64,000 nt of DNA from Caballeronia sp. dw_19 (lineage in GTDB: Bacteria > Pseudomonadota > Gammaproteobacteria > Burkholderiales > Burkholderiaceae). Position 1 is the first letter of the stretch, and the number at the start of each line of letters is the position of its first letter. Below are positions 25,180 to 31,023 of the stretch, piece after piece. Both the position numbers and the translations under genes were made by a program. Where the stretch lies: the NCBI RefSeq assembly GCF_018449515.1, contig NZ_JAAVUQ010000001.1, forward strand, positions 523,741 through 587,740, written 5' to 3'. Under the pieces are notes generated by a model. That model worked only from the letters and a program-made list of their open reading frames with translations. It did not search any database and had not been told where the DNA came from.

Positions 25180-25449
25180 TTAATCCGAGTATCCGTTTCG
25201 AAGGGTTCCCAGTTTGGTGCGCCCATGAGGCTGCTGAGCGTATGCGCCGTCCACGATGGCAACCTGATGGTCTCCAACAAGCGGTTTGATGCGGCGTTCT
25301 AGCCAGTCGGTGACGCTGTCTCCATCGGTCGCCTTGCGCTTGTAGGCGTAGTCATCGACCTGGGCTCCAGCAGGGGCGCGCACGATGACGACAATTTCCT
25401 CCATTGCCAGAACCTTTTTCTCAAACTCTGCGACAGTAATTTTAGCCAT
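25180..25449 (-). CDS. Small protein of unknown function, antisense in the lysis region
   Basis: This 89-residue protein starts at an ATG preceded by a strong AAGGAGG. The first half, AKITVAEFEKKVLAMEEIVV, and the later WLERRIKPLVGDHQVAIVDG look like an ordinary folded soluble protein. The gene faces against the late genes and has about 230 bases of non-coding DNA upstream, room for its own promoter. I do not recognise the family. Expression in the lysogen is plausible from its separate orientation. Confidence 0.6.
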   Translation of the reverse strand: MAKITVAEFEKKVLAMEEIVVIVRAPAGAQVDDYAYKRKATDGDSVTDWLERRIKPLVGDHQVAIVDGAYAQQPHGRTKLGTLRNGYSD

Positions 25450-25706
25450 GGCGGCCTCCTTGGTGGCACGCCACACGCGTGGCGAGACCGGATTATAAGC
25501 ACGTTAATTGGAAATTAAAAGGCGATTAAACGAAGATTATTCGAGATTTATTTTTCGCGAGTCTCGTTCGTCTGCTTGCATGGCCGACGCTGCGCGCTCG
25601 GTCCTCGGCAGATCGGCGGGTATAAGCCCGCGTTTCCCGTAGCGCGTTTCGATGGCCTTTCCCCTTGGCAGGCCGCCCCACCACTCTTTTACAACTTGGA
25701 TTTGCG
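25450..25706. other. Non-coding stretch
   Basis: This 257-base interval holds the likely promoter of the leftward small gene in its first part, which is A/T-richer (TTAATTGGAAATTAAAAGGCG around 25,505-25,525). A 73-codon leftward frame across it has Arg/Ser-rich sequence and no ribosome binding site, so I do not call it. I see no repeats or RNA gene. Confidence 0.4.
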
Positions 25707-25892
25707 ATGACTATCGTATGGGGCGACCCAGCGGGTCGCTTTGACACCGACGCGCTTCCACATGCCTATACCTACAACACTTCCGGAAACGTGTTGACTG
25801 ACACGTGCACGAACGGAACAAACACTTGGGTCAAAACCTACACTTATACCGGCTCGAACTTGACTAGCGAAAGCGCGTGGGTGAAGCAATGA
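25707..25892 (+). CDS. Small phage protein with YD-repeat-like sequence
   Basis: This 61-residue protein starts with ATG at 25707. After TIVWGDPAGRFD it contains two short Tyr/Thr/Asn-rich units (YTYNTSGNVLTDTC and YTYTGSNLTSESAWVKQ) of the kind seen in RHS/YD repeats. Small proteins of this style occur near fibre and lysis genes of many phages; the role is unknown. Its stop overlaps the next start (ATGA). Confidence 0.6.
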   Translation: MTIVWGDPAGRFDTDALPHAYTYNTSGNVLTDTCTNGTNTWVKTYTYTGSNLTSESAWVKQ

Positions 25893-26425
25893 CTCTCGGC
25901 GCATTCATGAGATTTCTAGCGCTGTGCGGATATCCAGCGCGCGGGAATGCACTCGCCGGAGCTGGCATAGCCGGACTGAAATCGCCCGGCGTTCTCGCCC
26001 AATCCGCAGTCCCGGCCAGCGTGACGGGAACGGCCGTGGAAACGACCCTGGCGTCCATTGTGATTCCGGCGGGCGCGCTCAAGGCCAATGGTTCGTTGCG
26101 AGTAACCACGCTTTGGAGCTATCCGAACAACGCCGATACCAAAACCGCGAAAACATACTTTGGGGGCATTGCCTTTAGCAATAAAGCGCTGACCACGTCT
26201 TTGTCGAATCAGATGCAGACGATCGTCCGCAACCGTGGTGTAACTAATAGCCAAGTTAGTTCAGCGCCCACCGCGGCCAGTGACTACGGATCATCCGGAG
26301 CGGTCGTTCAGACAGCCACGATCGACACAACCCAAGCGCAAACCCTGCTTATCACCGGAACATTGGCGACGATTGCTGACACCTTGACGCTTGAAGCCTA
26401 CACCGTGGAAATCCTGAACCCATGA
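25889..26425 (+). CDS. Probable virion surface or fibre-tip protein, unknown
   Basis: This 178-residue protein starts at an ATGA overlap. After a short hydrophobic N terminus it is dominated by beta-type Ala/Thr/Ser sequence (SVTGTAVETTLASIVIPAGAL; LRVTTLWSYPNN; KTYFGGIAFSNKALTTS), ending in TLTLEAYTVEILNP. That style is common in minor virion proteins with jelly-roll-like folds. It is the second of three coupled small genes downstream of the endolysin. The family is not recognised. Confidence 0.6.
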   Translation: MTLGAFMRFLALCGYPARGNALAGAGIAGLKSPGVLAQSAVPASVTGTAVETTLASIVIPAGALKANGSLRVTTLWSYPNNADTKTAKTYFGGIAFSNKALTTSLSNQMQTIVRNRGVTNSQVSSAPTAASDYGSSGAVVQTATIDTTQAQTLLITGTLATIADTLTLEAYTVEILNP

Positions 26426-26568
26426 TCACTATCCCCGCAGTGACCGATCCAGTAAGCGGCGTGCAATCGCCTTCAACGCCAATTCCCGCTGACGCTATCG
26501 CCGTTGTATGCGATGGGGCGACGTACACGGTTTATCAGACTGGCGACTCAATACCCACTACTTCGTAA
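26422..26568 (+). CDS. 48-residue protein of unknown function
   Basis: This short gene starts at an ATGA overlap with the preceding gene and ends in TAA just before a strong hairpin. The peptide starts MITIPAVTDPVSGVQSPSTP and ends with CDGATYTVYQTGDSIPTTS, an all-beta looking sequence. Coupling to the upstream gene and the terminator directly after support it as real. No family is recognised. Confidence 0.55.
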   Translation: MITIPAVTDPVSGVQSPSTPIPADAIAVVCDGATYTVYQTGDSIPTTS

Positions 26569-26594
26569 GCCGTCAAGACCCACCTCACCACCAG

Positions 26595-26617
26595 GCCGCC
26601 TTCGGGCGGCTTCTTTC
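26595..26617 (+). terminator. Terminator before the accessory operon
   Basis: The stem GCCGCC / GGCGGC closes a TTCG tetraloop, followed by TTCTTTC. It isolates the next, six-gene operon. Confidence 0.7.
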
Positions 26618-26627
26618 GTTTACGGCC

Positions 26628-27200
26628 ATGACTGAAAAAAACACGGTTGTTCCGCATGAGCACCTCGTCAAGGTAACCGACATCGAAATGGAGTACTACC
26701 CAGACCACGCGCCTCGCACGGCCTCATCGATCTTTCGCCACACGGAGGCCGCGGGAAAGAAAGCCGGCTTGCGCTGCGCAGTGAGCGGTCAGCCTTCGCC
26801 CGAATACCACCATCTATGGGTCGAATGGGCCGATGCAGACGCGATCGATTGGGTGATCGTTAAATCGATCGCGCTCGGCGAGATCACCGAGGTACCGGTG
26901 CTCGACCTCCTGACCGATCAGCCCACTGGCGAGACCTTCCCTGTCGAGCAATCGGCTGTGTGGAAGATCTGCAAGCTGACCGCGGCGCTCGGCTTCGATT
27001 GGAGCGCCTTTGATCCGGCCAAGCCTGAGACCTTCGTGGACTCGCCGCAGAACATGCTTCCGCTGCACATGAAGTTCCACCGCTCGCCGACGCACGGCAT
27101 CCACCATCGCTCGTTTCCAACTTTCGTTTTTCAGGGTTACCCCCGCAAAACGGGTTTCATTTTTACCGCCGACGAGCTTCCCTCCCTGGAGCACAAATGA
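26628..27200 (+). CDS. HNH-like nuclease domain protein
   Basis: The ATG at 26628 gives 190 residues. A possible HNH/beta-beta-alpha site can be seen: CAVSGQPSPEYHHLW gives a Cys and a His pair, and NMLPLHMKFHRSPTHGIHH supplies the Asn and later His residues about 120 residues on. That spacing is long for a classical HNH, so the call is tentative. The central region is Ile/Val/Leu-rich with DWVIVKSIALGEI. It heads an operon whose next genes are holin-like, three lipoproteins and a patatin. HNH proteins are often near cos, which is not the case here. Confidence 0.5.
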   Translation: MTEKNTVVPHEHLVKVTDIEMEYYPDHAPRTASSIFRHTEAAGKKAGLRCAVSGQPSPEYHHLWVEWADADAIDWVIVKSIALGEITEVPVLDLLTDQPTGETFPVEQSAVWKICKLTAALGFDWSAFDPAKPETFVDSPQNMLPLHMKFHRSPTHGIHHRSFPTFVFQGYPRKTGFIFTADELPSLEHK

Positions 27201-27439
27201 ACAAGACATCAAGCGTCGTCACCGGTGGCGTCACCGTGACCGCAGCCACACTAGTCCCGCTGATCCAGTGGGCGATGAGCGGTTTTCCGCGACCGGTGCC
27301 GCCGGATATTCCCTTCTTGGTCGCCGCCGGCCTGGTTACCGGCGTGCACGCTGTGTACAACATTCTCGCTGCGCGGACTGCCGCTAAAACGGTCGCCGCG
27401 GCACCTGTCACGCCGGCGGCATCGTCGATCATCCAATGA
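27197..27439 (+). CDS. Holin-like small membrane protein
   Basis: This 80-residue protein begins at an ATGA overlap. Two hydrophobic segments are visible, about residues 8-27 (GVTVTAATLVPLIQW) and 38-59 (IPFLVAAGLVTGVHAVYNIL), separated by a Pro-rich turn, with an Ala/Pro-rich tail. Size and topology fit a two-helix holin or a related lysis membrane protein that would let the R-type endolysin out. Its distance from the endolysin gene (2.1 kb) is unusual. Confidence 0.6.
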   Translation: MNKTSSVVTGGVTVTAATLVPLIQWAMSGFPRPVPPDIPFLVAAGLVTGVHAVYNILAARTAAKTVAAAPVTPAASSIIQ

Positions 27440-27642
27440 TTCGCACTGCCCTTGCCGTGTCGCTGCTGACCGGCTGCACGGTAGTCGAACACGTCCAGGT
27501 TCTGCCGACCTTCGACAAGCAGAACGATGCCGGCTGTTGCGTGCTGTATGCCGAACTGCCGCCCTCAACCCGACTGTCCGTTGCCGTCAATAAAACGGAC
27601 GCGGGCGTGAGCACCAAGGTCGGCGCAACTTGGAAATTTTGA
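27436..27642 (+). CDS. Small lipoprotein 1 of the accessory operon
   Basis: This 68-residue protein starts at an ATGA overlap with the holin-like gene. The N terminus MIRTALAVSLLTGC forms a short lipoprotein signal with the lipobox LLTGC (Cys14). The mature part contains a CC pair and ends STKVGATWKF. It is not Pro-rich, so it is not an obvious Rz1-type outer spanin. The signal is rather short. Confidence 0.6.
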   Translation: MIRTALAVSLLTGCTVVEHVQVLPTFDKQNDAGCCVLYAELPPSTRLSVAVNKTDAGVSTKVGATWKF

Positions 27643-27649
27643 GGATCCA

Positions 27650-27958
27650 ATGAATCGCATCGGACTTTTGCTTCTCGCAGCGGCTTTTCTGGCCGGCTGC
27701 GCGACCTACAGCGTGCAGCCGTTCTATGACGCCGGCGCTAAGCAGGTGATCTGCTGCAAAGCCGTCGTGACGAACTCGAAGAACATCGCGACTGTCAACT
27801 TCTTCGCGACCGAATCGAATGGTGTCTACGTAATCCGCTTTGCCGAGACCGGCGTCAACGCGGCCGCGCCGATCGCGGCGGCCGCCATCGCTGCATCCGA
27901 TGTTTCCGCTGCCGTAACCAGCGCGGCTATCACCGCCGCGCAATTCGCCCCGAAGTAA
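27650..27958 (+). CDS. Small lipoprotein 2, possible unimolecular spanin
   Basis: This 102-residue protein begins NRIGLLLLAAAFLAGC with a perfect lipobox LAGC (Cys17), so it should be lipidated. The middle carries a CC pair and strands; the last third is Ala-rich and hydrophobic (AAPIAAAAIAASDVSAAVTS) and could be a membrane helix. A lipoprotein with a C-terminal membrane segment is the plan of a u-spanin, but the segment is weakly hydrophobic. It follows lipoprotein 1 with seven bases between. Confidence 0.6.
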   Translation: MNRIGLLLLAAAFLAGCATYSVQPFYDAGAKQVICCKAVVTNSKNIATVNFFATESNGVYVIRFAETGVNAAAPIAAAAIAASDVSAAVTSAAITAAQFAPK

Positions 27959-27982
27959 TCCCTCTCTCCGACAGGAAAAATC

Positions 27983-28486
27983 ATGAAACGCTTCTTTTCA
28001 CTGCTTGCAGTGGGCTTCGTCACGTTCGCCTTTTCCGCCTGCGATACTGTTCCGACCGTCAAACTCACGCCGGTGCAATTCTTCGCGATCGCATGCCCGC
28101 CCGTTCAGCAAGCTTTGGCGCTCGCACCGACATTCTCCCTGACGATTCCAGCTACTGTGTTGGCGAAAGTCTCGCTGGCTCAACCGGTCGTCGATGAATT
28201 CTGCGCTGCCGGCGCGACCGTTTCGGTGGCATCGGTATCTCAGTTCGCAAACACTGCATTCCCAGCCGCCAGCGCGGTAGTCAATGCGGCGCCGGCGACC
28301 GTGCTGGCGGATGCGAAAAAAGCTCAGATCCAAGGCGCGATCGGATTAGCGCAACTCGCCGTCGATACCGTGACCGACATCGTGCAGAACTCGCAGGCTG
28401 CGGCGGCCGCATCTGGAGCAAGCGCAGCTTCAGCGCCTGCGGTTCCTGTCGCGCCGGCGAGCGGCACCCTGGTAGCACTGCAATGA
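27983..28486 (+). CDS. Lipoprotein 3 of the accessory operon
   Basis: This 167-residue protein starts KRFFSLLAVGFVTFAFSAC, a lipoprotein signal with lipobox FSAC (Cys20). The mature chain is largely helical and Ala/Val-rich with ACPPVQQALALAP and IQGAIGLAQLAVDTVTDIV, ending in an Ala/Ser/Pro-rich tail. A GACAGGAAAA ribosome binding site precedes the ATG. The family is unknown. It overlaps the patatin gene start by four bases (ATGA), so the two are probably translated together. Confidence 0.65.
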   Translation: MKRFFSLLAVGFVTFAFSACDTVPTVKLTPVQFFAIACPPVQQALALAPTFSLTIPATVLAKVSLAQPVVDEFCAAGATVSVASVSQFANTAFPAASAVVNAAPATVLADAKKAQIQGAIGLAQLAVDTVTDIVQNSQAAAAASGASAASAPAVPVAPASGTLVALQ

Positions 28487-29304
28487 GCCGGCCGATCCGC
28501 GTCGCCTTGAGCGGATCGGGCACGAAGGCCCCCGCGCACGTCGGGGCTCTTGCTGCGATCGAGGATGCCGGCTTCGAGATTGTCGAGCTCGCCGGTACGT
28601 CCGGCGGCGCTCTGTGTGCGGCGCTTTATGCGTGCAGCATGAAGGCGCCCGCCCTCCACCAGTTGATTATGGAAATGGATTGGGCGCCGCTGATGGCTGT
28701 CTCGCTGTGGTCTATTCTGACGGGTAAGGGCTACTGCTCGGGAAATGCACTGCTGAAGTTCATGACCGCGCAGACTGGCGGAAAGACGTTCGCGGATCTG
28801 GAAATTGACCTGACCATTATGGCGTCGGACGTATCAAGCGAAGTGCCCTATCGGTTCGACCGGGAGTTGACTCCTGGCATCCCTGTTGCGCTTGCCGGCC
28901 GCGCGTCCGCATCGATCCCGATTGTGTTCGCGCCGGTGTTGATCAATAACGCGGTGCTCATGGATGGCGGTCTCGTGGTGAATCTCCCAGTGGACTTGTT
29001 GGAGGTCGACTCAATCCCCCGCCTGGGCGTGGAATTGACATCGCAATGCGAGCCGTTCGCGCCGGGGCATCACAGTCTGAATAAGATCGTGCCACACTTG
29101 ATCGATCTGATGATCCAGTCGACCGAAGACGCACACATTGAACTGGGAAAGCTGAAGGGTGCGCGAGTCATCCAGGTCGACACCTCCTTCGCGAGCTCGC
29201 TTGATCGCAAGATGGGGCGCGCTACTCGCGAACGGCTATACGAAAATGGATACACAGCGACATCCGGCGCGCTCACTAAAATGGCTGCGTCGGCATCGGT
29301 CTAA
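28483..29304 (+). CDS. Patatin-like phospholipase (prophage-encoded)
   Basis: This 273-residue protein has the patatin Ser-Asp dyad: a glycine-bearing oxyanion loop region VALSGSGTKAPAHVGAL, the nucleophile elbow GTSGG (Ser near residue 40), and the Asp motif DGGLVVNLPVDLL near residue 167. The intervening region with YCSGNALLKFM and VSSEVPYRFD fits the family. There is no signal peptide, so it should act in the cytoplasm or, after lysis or holin opening, on membrane lipids. It is the last gene of a coupled operon with three lipoproteins. Phage genes of this kind might serve lysis, lipid remodelling or exclusion; the role is not known. Confidence 0.85.
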   Translation: MSRPIRVALSGSGTKAPAHVGALAAIEDAGFEIVELAGTSGGALCAALYACSMKAPALHQLIMEMDWAPLMAVSLWSILTGKGYCSGNALLKFMTAQTGGKTFADLEIDLTIMASDVSSEVPYRFDRELTPGIPVALAGRASASIPIVFAPVLINNAVLMDGGLVVNLPVDLLEVDSIPRLGVELTSQCEPFAPGHHSLNKIVPHLIDLMIQSTEDAHIELGKLKGARVIQVDTSFASSLDRKMGRATRERLYENGYTATSGALTKMAASASV

Positions 29305-29693
29305 TCAAGTTCATATGGGTGGCGGACCGTACCGTCATCCCACAACAGCTTGCCTTCAACCTCATCTCCGAAGACCGAAACCACATAGCAGAGCATCGCC
29401 GCGTCGAGCGCGGTGTCTTCCGGCCATACGCGACCGGCATCGAGAATCGACACTGCCTGGGCAGCGGGGCGATATGCCAAAAATATCGCTCCACGAAAGG
29501 GATCGCCGGCCTGATCCACTTTGATCTTTTCTCGTTCGATGATCGGCCGCGCCAGGTCCACATCGGTTGTAAACTTTTGGCAATGAGTAAGGTTGGCGAC
29601 GTCAGCCACGGATGCACCGGGATTTAGGCGTAGCAACTCGGCTCGCTCGACCCAGCAATCCAGCGTCGCAGCAGGAAGGTCTGTCGTGTTCAT
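29301..29693 (-). CDS. DUF2591/NinX-like phage protein
   Basis: The likely start is the ATG at 29693 (after GGAGAG), giving 130 residues. The opening NTTDLPAATLDCWVERAELL, the central RPIIEREKIKVD and the C-terminal LDAAMLCYVVSVFGDEV match the DUF2591 family of lambdoid NinX proteins, whose function is not established. It runs against the patatin gene and overlaps its end by four bases. It shares a 57-base intergenic region with the divergent SRAP gene. Confidence 0.75.
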   Translation of the reverse strand: MNTTDLPAATLDCWVERAELLRLNPGASVADVANLTHCQKFTTDVDLARPIIEREKIKVDQAGDPFRGAIFLAYRPAAQAVSILDAGRVWPEDTALDAAMLCYVVSVFGDEVEGKLLWDDGTVRHPYELD

Positions 29694-29750
29694 GGCTGCT
29701 CTCCCGAAAGGGCTCAGACTCCGCGCTATCATGGTCCTTGGAGGTGACCC

Positions 29751-30425
29751 ATGTGCGCAAACTACGATCCAACCGCAGAGATCGATTTCGAGGCGTTCTC
29801 GCAATTTCCAAGACCTAATTTCGATTATCCGATCGAGACATGGAAAGATTACCTCGCGCCGATCCTCAGGAAAAGTGCCGACGAACATCTGACCGACCCC
29901 GCCACGTTTGGCATGGTTCCGCGGAAGCACATCCCGGCCGGAGTAAAGTTGTTCGACACAATGAACGCTCGCGCCGAGTCGGTCGGTGAGAAGCGCAGCT
30001 TTTCCGCAGCGTGGAAGAAGTTACAGCTTTGCCTAATCCCTTGCCGCAGTTTCTACGAGCCATCCTACGAGACCGGGTCGGCGGTGCGCTGGCGTATCGG
30101 CCTGGAATCAGGCGCACCGCTTGCCATCGCGGGCCTATGGCGTACGTGGGCTGAACCTGAAGGCGCGGCGCTGTCGTTCACGATGCTGACCGTCAACGCG
30201 GAGCAGCATCCACTCATGCATCGCTTCCACAAGCCGGGGGCCGAGAAGCGATCAGTGGTCGTCCTGTGGCCCGAGCAATACGAGGACTGGCTTGGATGCC
30301 GCTCGACCGACGAAGCGCGATCGTTCCTAAATCTCTTTCCTGCCGACGAGATGACATCTGCACCGGCCCCGATCCCGCCGCGCCCACGCAAGCCTAAGGC
30401 TGACGGTACAGAAACGCTCTTGTAA
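29751..30425 (+). CDS. SRAP domain protein, SOS-associated (YedK/HMCES-like)
   Basis: This 224-residue protein is a full SRAP domain. The initiator Met is followed by the invariant Cys2 (MCANYD), which links to abasic sites in single-stranded DNA. The other conserved elements are present: TMNARAES near residue 66, the Glu in RSFYEP near 104, and the His region TVNAEQHPLMHRFHKPG. A GGAGGTGA ribosome binding site is clear. In cells such proteins shield abasic sites during replication. Here it lies at the prophage right end near a LexA-type box, so a role in protecting phage or host DNA during SOS induction is likely. Confidence 0.9.
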   Translation: MCANYDPTAEIDFEAFSQFPRPNFDYPIETWKDYLAPILRKSADEHLTDPATFGMVPRKHIPAGVKLFDTMNARAESVGEKRSFSAAWKKLQLCLIPCRSFYEPSYETGSAVRWRIGLESGAPLAIAGLWRTWAEPEGAALSFTMLTVNAEQHPLMHRFHKPGAEKRSVVVLWPEQYEDWLGCRSTDEARSFLNLFPADEMTSAPAPIPPRPRKPKADGTETLL

Positions 30426-30434
30426 GCGCTCACA

Positions 30435-30764
30435 TCAGCGGGACGGCCCGCGGTCCCACGGTTGGCCGGTGTATTGGGAATCGGTCCGTAACTGGATCAT
30501 GATGCCGCCTTGGGATCCAAGACGCTTCTTCTCATCCTGCAGTCGATCCAGTAGCGATTTCGCCGACCCAACTATCCTCCCACGGTTATCCGCCTGGAGC
30601 CCGTAGTGGATTTCCAGCGCCTCGGCGTGCGCCTTATCGAGCACGCGCCGGTAGCGCACCACTTCGAGGATTAGTCGACGAAGGGTCGGATCGGGGCACA
30701 TCCGCCAGAGTTCCCTCAGGTCCCCGTTGGAGACGGGTTCGAAATCATCGACTTTGAAAGGCAT
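30435..30764 (-). CDS. Small prophage protein of unknown function under a LexA-type box
   Basis: The ATG at 30764 gives 109 residues. The sequence is charged and helical: DGLREL-like SNGDLRELWRMCPDP, LRRLILEVVRYRRVLDKAHAEALEI and SAKSLLDRLQDEKKRLG, ending in a more open Gly/Gln-rich tail. No family is recognised. A LexA-type palindrome lies 19-34 bases upstream of the start, so the gene should be induced by DNA damage. It faces the SRAP gene tail to tail (nine bases apart) and lies next to the attachment site, the place of many lysogenic accessory genes. Confidence 0.7.
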   Translation of the reverse strand: MPFKVDDFEPVSNGDLRELWRMCPDPTLRRLILEVVRYRRVLDKAHAEALEIHYGLQADNRGRIVGSAKSLLDRLQDEKKRLGSQGGIMIQLRTDSQYTGQPWDRGPSR

Positions 30765-30782
30765 GATGGCGCATCGCGAAAG

Positions 30783-30798
30783 CTGTATGGATATACAG
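30783..30798 (-). promoter_or_regulatory. LexA-type SOS box
   Basis: CTGTATGGATATACAG fits the CTG-N10-CAG consensus and is nearly palindromic. It sits just before the leftward small gene at 30435-30764 and about 90 bases from the tRNA fragment. Repression by host LexA is inferred. Confidence 0.75.
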
Positions 30799-30890
30799 TA
30801 TCGCAAACTGCGTTCCGCCTGCACGCGAAAAAATGAAAAGCCTACATTTCGACAGCCTACCCGCGCAGAAGGTATTCGACTGAGCATAGT

Positions 30891-30920
30891 GACGGGGTTC
30901 GAATCCCCGTCTCTCCGCCA
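30891..30920 (+). tRNA. 3' tRNA fragment at the prophage right attachment site
   Basis: A perfect T arm (CGGGG, TTCGAAT, CCCCG at 30893-30909) is followed by the seven-base acceptor strand TCTCTCC, the discriminator G and CCA (30918-30920). The matching 5' acceptor GGAGAGA and the D and anticodon arms are absent upstream, so this is only the 3' end. The acceptor sequence fits tRNA-Ser best; a tRNA-Leu or tmRNA origin is less likely. Such fragments are made when a phage integrates into a tRNA gene. Confidence 0.75.
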
Positions 30921-30948
30921 GAATACGTATCACATTGTCAAGCATCCC

Positions 30949-30987
30949 CAAAACCCGCATCGCGCCTTGTGCCGACGCGGGTTTTTT
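30949..30987 (+). terminator. Terminator of the original tRNA gene
   Basis: AAACCCGC and GCGGGTTT pair around an 18-base loop region and are followed by a T run. It lies directly behind the tRNA fragment, so it is probably the host terminator displaced from its gene by the prophage. Confidence 0.65.
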
Positions 30988-31023
30988 GTTGTCCGGTACG
31001 GCCAAAACTGCAAAACCATCGCC

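Noticed and set aside
25526..25747. Leftward 73-codon frame in the gap before the YD-like gene
   Set aside because: No ribosome binding site, Arg/Ser-rich composition, and it overlaps the start of a better supported gene.
27436..27642. Lipoprotein 1 as an Rz1-type outer spanin
   Set aside because: It is not Pro-rich and is not nested in or next to an Rz-like gene, so the label would be unsupported.
30825..30920. Complete tRNA gene at the prophage end
   Set aside because: No 5' acceptor strand GGAGAGA, D arm or anticodon arm stands upstream of the T arm; only the 3' end is present.
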